Origin: Planctomycetota bacterium | Lineage (GTDB): Bacteria; Planctomycetota; UBA1135; GCA-002686595 | DNA: 7,904 bases | Assembly: GCA_028823185.1 (NCBI GenBank) | Contig: JAPKBY010000066.1 | Span: 1 to 7,904, forward strand | Reading direction: 5' to 3' | Shown: one piece after another, positions 1-4,999 of the stretch | Layout of the letters: each line of letters begins with the position of its first letter | Numbering within the stretch: the stretch's first letter is position 1 | The notes under the pieces: model-generated | What the model was told of the DNA's origin: nothing | The model's input: only the letters and a program-made list of their open reading frames with translations | The model's database searches: none | Translations under genes and position numbers: made by a program

Positions 1-1
1 C

Positions 2-403
2 CGCGGCAGCACGGGGCTCGGGACGGCAAGCCTCCGAGAGGCTGCGGCTGCTCTTGGCTTTCCACTGCGAGTCAGCACCGGTGTCGGCGCTGGAACTCGA
101 ATCTCTGTGCACATCAGCGCTGCGCGAGCTGATCGACCCGTCGCGGTTCTGCTTGATACAGATCCAGTCCTCTCTGCTGTTACGAGAACAGAGCTTGAGT
201 CTCTTGGTTGGTGGGTGGTCCAAGAGCGCTCTCTGGATTCAGCGGTCAGCGCTCTTGACCGCCTATCGGCGAGCCTATGCGTGGTGCGGCGTGGCGCACC
301 TGGTGGGGGAGAGCAAGGGCTCAGGGCTGCAGCCGAGGACCTCTCTGTGCCCTTTTATGAGCTCAGAGCCGCAAAGGCGGACTGCTCTTTGCCCTCGGCC
401 TGA
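2..403 (+). CDS. Sensor histidine kinase, C-terminal end, fused to a degenerate receiver domain (5' partial)
   Basis: The frame is open from the window edge to a TGA at 401-403, giving 133 residues; the start lies upstream of the window. Residues 1-38 are the end of a histidine-kinase ATP-binding domain: a G2-type box (GSTGLGTASL), a helix, then a strand-turn of the form L-x-V-S-T-G-x-G-x-G-T-x-I-S-V, which closes the ATP lid and last beta strands. Residues 45 to about 125 look like a CheY-like receiver: strand one ends in an acidic pair (LLDTDP, D52 and D54), followed by an alpha-1 segment and a 'LGW' turn. The phosphoacceptor position is not acidic: where families carry D-x-x-M-P, this protein has R96-R-G-A-P. 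The conserved Thr/Ser is R122, and the domain stops before a recognisable Lys and last helix. The kinase assignment follows from family motifs; that the receiver is non-phosphorylatable is inference. The dimerisation domain, His box and sensor lie outside the window. Confidence 0.72.
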   Translation, partial: RGSTGLGTASLREAAAALGFPLRVSTGVGAGTRISVHISAARADRPVAVLLDTDPVLSAVTRTELESLGWWVVQERSLDSAVSALDRLSASLCVVRRGAPGGGEQGLRAAAEDLSVPFYELRAAKADCSLPSA

Positions 404-412
404 GCGCGCTCA
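401..412. repeat. Perfect 12-bp palindrome joining two convergent stop codons
   Basis: TGAGCGCGCTCA reads the same on both strands. Its first three bases are the TGA of the histidine-kinase gene and its last three are the TGA of sdhB on the other strand, so the six-base spacer is itself the palindrome GCGCGC. No T-tract follows on either side, so it is not a standard intrinsic terminator. Confidence 0.6.
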
Positions 413-1156
413 ATCAGTGAAGATCGCGGCTTTTAAGTAGTCGCGGTTCATCTGAGCGATGGTTGCGACGGAGATCTCTTTCGGGCAGGCGGCTTCGCAC
501 TCGCGCTCGTTTGTGCAGTTGCCGAATCCTTGCTCGTCCATCTCTTTGACCATGGAGAGCACTCGAGACTGCCGCTCCGGTTGGCCCTGAGGCAGTGAGG
601 CGAGGTGTGTGACCTTGGCTGCCGTGAACAACATCGCAGCGGCGTTAGGACAGGCAGCAACGCATCCACCGCAGCCAATGCATGCGGCGGCGTCCATGGC
701 CTTGTCGGAGTCAGTCTTCGGAACGAGGATGGCGTTCCCATCAGGTGCGCTACCAGTTCGCGCCGAGATGAAGCCGCCAGCCATGATGATGGAGTCGAAT
801 GAACTCCGGTCCACGACGAGGTCCCTGATGATCGGGAAAGCCGCAGCGCGGAAAGGCTCAATGACAATCTGATCTCCGTCAGAGAACGACCTCATGTGCA
901 GTTGGCATGTCGTGGTCCCCTTGACCGGGCCGTGTGCCTCTCCGTTAATGACGAGGCTGCACATTCCGCAGATGCCTTCGCGGCAGTCGTGGTCAAACGC
1001 GACAGCTTCGCGGCCACTCATGACAAGCTTTTGGTTCAGGAGATCGAGCATCTCAAGGAAGGACATGTCCTCGGAGACGCCGTCTAATGCGTGGGTTTCA
1101 AATTGGCCTTCAGACTCTGGGCCAGCTTGTCTCCAGATGTTCAGTGTGAGCTTCAT
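410..1156 (-). CDS. sdhB: Succinate dehydrogenase iron-sulfur subunit (SdhB)
   Basis: This 248-residue protein carries electrons from the flavin of SdhA to the quinone site and haems in SdhC, on the cytoplasmic side of the membrane. The N-terminal half is a plant-type ferredoxin domain with [2Fe-2S] ligands C58, C63, C66 (CREGICGMC) and C84 (TTTCQLHMR). The C-terminal half has two Cys clusters: C159-x2-C162-x2-C165-x3-C169-P and C214-x5-C220-x3-C224-P. By family rules C159, C162, C165 and C224 bind the [4Fe-4S] cluster and C169, C214 and C220 bind the [3Fe-4S] cluster; position 217 is Glu, not Cys, which fits a 3Fe cluster. The GTTTCQLHMR signature and the LPQGQPER stretch resemble the SdhB/FrdB type that partners a single cytochrome b subunit. 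It is the last gene of sdhCAB, 11 bases after sdhA, with a weak ribosome site (CCCTGACAAAC before ATG), so it is probably co-translated. Fumarate reductase is a possible alternative role. Confidence 0.96.
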   Translation of the reverse strand: MKLTLNIWRQAGPESEGQFETHALDGVSEDMSFLEMLDLLNQKLVMSGREAVAFDHDCREGICGMCSLVINGEAHGPVKGTTTCQLHMRSFSDGDQIVIEPFRAAAFPIIRDLVVDRSSFDSIIMAGGFISARTGSAPDGNAILVPKTDSDKAMDAAACIGCGGCVAACPNAAAMLFTAAKVTHLASLPQGQPERQSRVLSMVKEMDEQGFGNCTNERECEAACPKEISVATIAQMNRDYLKAAIFTD

Positions 1157-1167
1157 GTTTGTCAGGG

Positions 1168-3096
1168 CTACTTGTAGCTGCGGGTCGAGGGCTGCACGTA
1201 ATCGAAGGTGAGCTTTTCCTTGTGCAGCTCTTTGGGTTGTTCAATGCCTTTGTGCTCCCAGGCGGCAGCATGTGAGAAGTTCTCGTCGTCCCTAGCGGCC
1301 TCGCCGTCAGCGGATTGGTGCTCCTCTCGGAAGTGGCCGCCGCAAGACTCTTCGCGTGCGAGTGCGTCTACAGCCATGAGCTCGCCGAACTCCATGAAGT
1401 CTGCGACTCTGCCTGCGCGCTCGAGGGATGGGTTGAGGTGGCTCGCTTCGCCTGGGACTCGAACCTCGTTCCAGAACTCTTCGCGCAGCGATCGGATGCT
1501 GCTGATTGCCCCCTTGAGGCCTTCTGCTGTACGAGCCATGCCGACGTTGTCCCACATGATCTGGCCCAGCTCTTGGTGGAGACTCTCTACGGTTCGCCCG
1601 CCCTGGACGCCCAGGAGCTTGCTCGAACGCGCGGTGGCTTCGGCTTCTGCCTCTGCGAACGCGGGGTGATCCGTGTTGAGACGTTGAACCTTGCCGGAGG
1701 CTAGGTGCGCGGTGATGGTGGCGGGAGCCACGAAGTAGCCGTCGGACAAGCCTTGCATGAGCGCGCTGGCTCCAAGGCGATTCGCCCCGTGATCGGAGAA
1801 ATTGGCCTCACCCAAGACGAAGAGCCCCGGGACAGATGACTGCAAGTTGTAGTCAACCCACAGTCCGCCCATTGTGTAGTGAACGGCGGGGTAGATGCGC
1901 ATCGGAGTCTTGTAGGGGTTCTCTCCAGTGATCATCTCGTACATCTGGAAGAGGTTGCCGTACTTCTCTGCGATGAGCGGGGCGCCGTCGCGGCGTATGG
2001 CATCGCCGAAGTCCAAGTAGACGGAGAGGTTTGAATCGCCTACGCCGCGTCCCTTGTCGCACTCTGCTTTTGCTGCCCGACTAGCGACGTCTCTGGGGAC
2101 GAGGTTGCCGAAGCTGGGGTATCTACGCTCTAGGTAGTAGTCCCTGGCGTCTTCGGGGATCTCGCTCGGTGTGCGTCTGTCGGTGTTGTCTTTCGGCACC
2201 CACACCCTTCCGTCGTTGCGGAGGCTCTCGCTCATGAGCGTGAGCTTTGACTGGTGTTTTCCGCTGACAGGTATGCAGGTGGGGTGGATCTGCGTGAAGC
2301 AGGGGTTGGCGAAGAAGGCGCCTTTCTTGTGGCACTTCCACGCCGCCGCCACGTTGGAGGCCTGAGCGTTCGTAGAGAGATAGAAGACGTTGCCGTAGCC
2401 GCCGGTGCAGAGCAGCACTGCATCAGCAGAGTGTCTCTCGAACTCGCCTGTGACTAGATTTCTAGCGATCACTCCAGCGGCGACTCCGTCGACCGTTACG
2501 AGGTCAACCATCTCTCGGCGCGTGAGCAGCTCCACGCCGCCAGAGGCAACCTGCCGCATGAGCGCGGAGTAGGCACCCAGCAGGAGCTGTTGCCCCGTTT
2601 GGCCGCGTGCATAGAAGGTTCGACTGACTTGCGCTCCGCCGAAGCTACGGTTTGCGAGCAGGCCGCCGTACTCCCTTGCGAACGGGACGCCTTGAGCGGC
2701 GCACTGATCGATGATCTGGTTGGAGATCTCTGCTAGTCGGTAGACATTTGACTCCCTCGCGCGAAAGTCCCCACCCTTGACGGTGTCATAGAACAGCCGA
2801 TAGATGCTGTCGCCATCATTCGGATAGTTCTTGGCGGCGTTGATTCCGCCTTGCGCAGCGATCGAGTGGGCCCTTCTTGGGCTGTCCTGGATGCAAAGTG
2901 ATTTGACGCTGTAGCCTTGTTCGGCGAGCGTAGCCGCGGCTGCGGCGCCAGCTAAGCCGGTGCCGACCACTAAGACTGAGAACTTCCTGCGGTTGGCAGG
3001 GTTGATCAGCTTGAGGTCAAAGCGGTGATTGGCCCACCTGTCCGCGATGGGGCCAGTGGGGGAGTTGGATTCGAGGATAGGTGAAGAGGCTGACAT
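1168..3096 (-). CDS. sdhA: Succinate dehydrogenase flavoprotein subunit (SdhA)
   Basis: This 642-residue subunit oxidises succinate to fumarate with covalently bound FAD. A Rossmann dinucleotide motif (VVGTGLAG, residues 43-50) binds FAD. H77 in AHSIAAQGG is the expected flavinylation histidine. Substrate-site residues by family alignment are H271 (TQIHPT), R335 in LVPRDVASR (the proton-shuttle arginine), H406 (HYTMGG) and R440 (GANRLGAS). A C-terminal helical and capping region runs from about residue 490 to the end. The length suits the Bacteroidota/Bacillus-type enzyme, which is longer than E. coli SdhA. The start is decided by context: its ATG shares its A with the TGA of sdhC (TGATG), and GGAG lies seven bases upstream (3107-3104), so translation is probably coupled to sdhC. 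Both directions (succinate oxidation or fumarate reduction) are possible for this family; an aerobic dehydrogenase role is the default inference. Confidence 0.97.
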   Translation of the reverse strand: MSASSPILESNSPTGPIADRWANHRFDLKLINPANRRKFSVLVVGTGLAGAAAAATLAEQGYSVKSLCIQDSPRRAHSIAAQGGINAAKNYPNDGDSIYRLFYDTVKGGDFRARESNVYRLAEISNQIIDQCAAQGVPFAREYGGLLANRSFGGAQVSRTFYARGQTGQQLLLGAYSALMRQVASGGVELLTRREMVDLVTVDGVAAGVIARNLVTGEFERHSADAVLLCTGGYGNVFYLSTNAQASNVAAAWKCHKKGAFFANPCFTQIHPTCIPVSGKHQSKLTLMSESLRNDGRVWVPKDNTDRRTPSEIPEDARDYYLERRYPSFGNLVPRDVASRAAKAECDKGRGVGDSNLSVYLDFGDAIRRDGAPLIAEKYGNLFQMYEMITGENPYKTPMRIYPAVHYTMGGLWVDYNLQSSVPGLFVLGEANFSDHGANRLGASALMQGLSDGYFVAPATITAHLASGKVQRLNTDHPAFAEAEAEATARSSKLLGVQGGRTVESLHQELGQIMWDNVGMARTAEGLKGAISSIRSLREEFWNEVRVPGEASHLNPSLERAGRVADFMEFGELMAVDALAREESCGGHFREEHQSADGEAARDDENFSHAAAWEHKGIEQPKELHKEKLTFDYVQPSTRSYK

Positions 3097-3752
3097 CAGG
3101 CAGCTCCACTGCTGAAGTAGAGGATCACAGGGAAGGCGAGGAAACCAAGTCCGAGGACAACACCGATACCCTTGCCGGCGAGTTGGATCGCGTTGTCATA
3201 TTTTGGGTGATTGAGACCGAGCGTCTGAAAAGCGCTGGCGAAGGCGTGGCTCAAGTGCAGGCCTAAGGCCGCGATCCCAATGCCATAGGTCCACGCGCCG
3301 CTGCCTGAGCCGAGTCTTTTTCGAACAGCAGCGGCCATGTCACCGTGCGTGCTGTCGTCCAGCCTGAAGTCGAGCAGGTGAATGACGAGAAACACTAAAA
3401 TGAGAACTCCTGTGACCAACATCGTCGCAGAGCCCGGCGTGCGTCCACCATGATTGGCGCTTACACGATAGCGGACCTTCCTAGCGTCACGATTTTGACT
3501 AGAGACCTTGAGGCCTAAAGCGATGTGAGCGATGAAGAGAGTCGCCAGCACCAGCTCAGCCGCAGGGAGCAGCGGATTGCTAGAGAGCGCCTCGGCGTAG
3601 GCATTAAATGCTGAGCCGTCCTGGTCGATGAACAGGAGCAGGTTTCCGGCTAGGTGGGCGCATAGAAAGCCCACGAGCAGTAAACCGCTGATAGCCATCC
3701 AGGCTTTCTTGCCAATAGAAGCGCTGAGTGCGCGTCCAAGATTGCCTCGCAT
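3096..3752 (-). CDS. sdhC: Succinate dehydrogenase cytochrome b558 subunit (SdhC, five-helix, di-haem type)
   Basis: This 218-residue membrane anchor of complex II has five predicted helices at about residues 17-41, 62-84, 108-129, 153-175 and 192-213. Histidines H33 (CAHLAGN), H76 (IAHIALG), H125 (VIHLLD) and H166/H169 (LHLSHA) lie in helices one to four, with spacing matching the four haem-ligand histidines of Bacillus subtilis SdhC, so two b haems are expected. There is no separate SdhD: sdhA follows at once, as is usual for this type. Relatives with two haems generally work with low-potential quinones such as menaquinone; that is an inference here. The chosen ATG begins MRGNLGRAL. Upstream is CAAGACACCC, with no good Shine-Dalgarno, and no stronger start is seen. 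It is the first gene of the operon. Confidence 0.94.
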   Translation of the reverse strand: MRGNLGRALSASIGKKAWMAISGLLLVGFLCAHLAGNLLLFIDQDGSAFNAYAEALSSNPLLPAAELVLATLFIAHIALGLKVSSQNRDARKVRYRVSANHGGRTPGSATMLVTGVLILVFLVIHLLDFRLDDSTHGDMAAAVRKRLGSGSGAWTYGIGIAALGLHLSHAFASAFQTLGLNHPKYDNAIQLAGKGIGVVLGLGFLAFPVILYFSSGAA

Positions 3753-3786
3753 GGGTGTCTTGATTGTTAGAGGTGCACGTGTGAAT

Positions 3787-3801
3787 GGATTCGGACAATC
3801 C
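3787..3801. promoter_or_regulatory. Inverted repeat upstream of sdhC, possible operator
   Basis: GGATT-cggac-AATCC is a perfect 5+5 bp inverted repeat with a five-base centre, 35-49 bases before the sdhC start. Another AATCC follows at 3804-3808, so three GGATT/AATCC boxes cluster within about 22 bases. No convincing -35/-10 pair was found in the 125 bases between the sdhC start and the small gene upstream. An operator role is only inferred from position and symmetry. Confidence 0.25.
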
Positions 3802-3876
3802 GTAATCCAAGGCGACCAATTTATGCCCCGAGGTCGCGAGCGTCTATCTTGGAACGCTGTATATCGGTGATCGGAG

Positions 3877-3892
3877 GTCAGTTATTACTGAC
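3877..3892. repeat. Hairpin over the stop codon of the small Gly-Phe-Pro gene
   Basis: GTCAGT-tatt-ACTGAC is a perfect six-pair stem with a four-base loop, and its left arm contains the TGA stop of the 4135-3878 gene. On the minus strand it is followed by CTCCGATCACC, not a T-tract, so intrinsic termination is not supported. It could protect the 3' end of the mRNA or act as a pause site. Confidence 0.4.
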
Positions 3893-4135
3893 TGGGGGTT
3901 TTGGACCCTTTGGGCCGCCTCCGGGGAAACCTGGGAATCCCGGGAAGCCAGGCGGCATTGAGCCCCCGATTCCACCGTCTAGGTTTCGTTTCACCTCGAA
4001 GAAGGCTTCTCCTAGATGATAGGCGAGCCAGATGAAGTAGCAGTCAATGTTGTCGACGGGGTCGTCGACCTCAAAGGCCGCCTTGCAGGTGAGGTCGCAG
4101 GGACGTTCAGAGTCCATGAAGCAGTTTTTAGGCAT
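3878..4135 (-). CDS. Small hypothetical protein with four cysteines and a Gly-Phe-Pro repeat tail
   Basis: I do not recognise this 85-residue protein. The first 56 residues look folded: acidic and aromatic, with C5, C13, C17 (C-x3-C) and C32, and an amphipathic stretch YFIWLAYHLGEAFFEV (33-48). Residues 57-81 are Gly/Pro-rich and contain three collagen-like Gly-Phe-Pro triplets (63-71), then GGGPKGPKPP. There is no signal peptide or transmembrane segment. Codons are mostly G/C-ended like the neighbouring genes, which supports real coding. The ribosome site is weak (AAGAG six bases before ATG) and lies inside an arm of an inverted repeat. It points the same way as sdhC, 125 bases upstream of it, so it could be read into the sdh operon, but an independent unit is as likely. 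A cytosolic protein whose flexible tail binds a partner is possible; no function is claimed. Confidence 0.6.
   Translation of the reverse strand: MPKNCFMDSERPCDLTCKAAFEVDDPVDNIDCYFIWLAYHLGEAFFEVKRNLDGGIGGSMPPGFPGFPGFPGGGPKGPKPPVSNN
3923..3949. repeat. Three tandem 9-bp units encoding Gly-Phe-Pro
   Basis: The units ggggaaacc, tgggaatcc and cgggaagcc follow one another directly (plus-strand consensus nGGGAAnCC) and encode GFP-GFP-GFP on the minus strand. Differences fall at the first and seventh bases, the seventh being a codon third position on the coding strand. Unit number may vary between strains. Confidence 0.7.
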
Positions 4136-4375
4136 ATTGACTCTTAGGGAGTGGATCTGATCCTAACAGTCACGATGGGATCTCCCTGCAAGGGTTCTTG
4201 AGGGTTAATGGAATCAGAACAATGCATCAGAAGATACATTATCAGACGCATGGCAGGCATTCAGGCTAGCTTCAGGAGCCTAGTTCGGGTTTCGCCCCTA
4301 TTGGTGAGGCTCATAACAGGTTTCTTCCGAAAGCATGAGCCCATTGCTGCCGATGCTCTAGTGGAGCGAACAACT
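4136..4375. other. Divergent intergenic region between the small gene and the lipoprotein gene
   Basis: These 240 bases should hold promoters for both flanking genes. A frame continuous with the lipoprotein is open from an ATG at 4208, but its 56-residue leader is Arg-rich and would bury the signal peptide, so the region is read as non-coding. It contains the inverted repeat at 4138-4172 and further short hairpin-forming repeats at 4263-4312. No strong sigma-70 pair is visible. Confidence 0.5.
4138..4172. repeat. Inverted repeat (10 of 11 bp) at the start of the small gene
   Basis: TGACTCTTAGG (4138-4148) and CCTAACAGTCA (4162-4172) are reverse complements except for one position, separated by 13 bases. 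The left arm begins two bases before the ATG of the 4135-3878 gene and covers its only ribosome-site candidate. As DNA it could be an operator; as minus-strand RNA it would form a stem that masks the start. Confidence 0.55.
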
Positions 4376-4996
4376 ATGAAATACAAAACACCGACCTACC
4401 TGGGACTTGCGGCCTTGGCCCTTGTCTCTTGCGCGACCATTGAATCATCAGAGAGCGTCTCAGCTGAGGAGCTGCCGGGGACCACTTGGGTTTACCAGGC
4501 TGACCTGCCGATCAGCTCACCTCCTTATATGGAAGTTCACTGCAACTGGAAGGACAGGCTGGATCAACGCTATGCCTACCTCGAGCACATTGGGCCCTAC
4601 TCAGGTACAGGAGAGCTCCTTCCTGAGGTTCACCGCCTCCTGGCCCTTGAAGGTGTGCGCGCATCTGGTCCACCCTTTGCGCTCTATTTCGATGATCCTG
4701 GCAGCTCTGAGGCCGGAGCTTTGCGCTCGCGTGCCTGTGTGCCAGTAGAGAGCTGGACTCAACCATCTGTCCCGCTCAAAGTGGACACCCTGCCCTCCCG
4801 CACGGTGGCCTATGCCGTGGCATCTGGGCCCTACCCGAAAGTGCCGGCAATCTACGCGGGCATCTTTGGCTATATGGACAAGCTCAATTGGACGATGGCC
4901 GGGCCAATAAGGGAGATCTACCTCATCCCCCCAGGTGAGGTGGCGGATTACTCGGAGCTGCTCTGCGAGGTGCAGATTCCGGTCATGCGTCAGTAA
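4376..4996 (+). CDS. Lipoprotein with a GyrI-like (AraC effector-binding) domain
   Basis: This 206-residue protein starts at ATG 4376, preceded by GGAG at 4363-4366. That start places a classic lipoprotein signal first: MKYKTP, a hydrophobic stretch, then lipobox L-V-S-C with lipidated C19. Ala at +2 favours the outer membrane in proteobacterial rules. After a linker (20-50) comes a duplicated-half domain typical of GyrI/SbmC and AraC effector-binding proteins. Half one runs from about residue 51 to 125 (YLEHIGPYSG, FALYFDDP, LRSRACVPV). Half two runs from about 132 to 203 (VAYAVASGPYPKVPAIYAGI, GPIREIYLIPP, LLCEVQIPV), including a Glu (E198) at the position used for ligand binding in this fold. 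Family members bind small amphipathic molecules or inhibit gyrase in the cytosol; a membrane-anchored export form more likely binds a small ligand at the envelope, which is inference. It ends three bases from the convergent gene on the minus strand. Confidence 0.82.
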   Translation: MKYKTPTYLGLAALALVSCATIESSESVSAEELPGTTWVYQADLPISSPPYMEVHCNWKDRLDQRYAYLEHIGPYSGTGELLPEVHRLLALEGVRASGPPFALYFDDPGSSEAGALRSRACVPVESWTQPSVPLKVDTLPSRTVAYAVASGPYPKVPAIYAGIFGYMDKLNWTMAGPIREIYLIPPGEVADYSELLCEVQIPVMRQ

Positions 4997-4999
4997 GCG

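Noticed and set aside
371..392. GCAAAG/CTTTGC inverted repeat near the end of the kinase gene, considered as a terminator
   Set aside because: It lies inside the coding sequence, the loop is 10 bases, and it is followed by CCTCGGCC rather than a T-tract.
54..440. Open plus-strand frame of 128 codons overlapping the kinase tail
   Set aside because: It is in another frame from the clear histidine-kinase and receiver pattern, its product is Ser/Leu/Arg-rich without a fold-like pattern, and it runs into the end of sdhB.
1208..1704. Long plus-strand open frames opposite sdhA (to 153 codons)
   Set aside because: They are antisense shadows of sdhA, whose motifs are unmistakable; their products are low-complexity Ser/Arg/Pro-rich or otherwise featureless.
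4181..4202. Short inverted repeats GGGA/TCCC and CCCT/AGGG considered as a terminator
   Set aside because: Stems are only four pairs and no T-tract follows; they lie upstream of the lipoprotein gene, where no plus-strand gene needs termination.
4208..4375. N-terminal extension of the lipoprotein from an ATG at 4208
   Set aside because: The 56 extra residues are Arg-rich and would bury the signal peptide and lipobox; the ATG at 4376 has GGAG upstream and gives a normal lipoprotein start.
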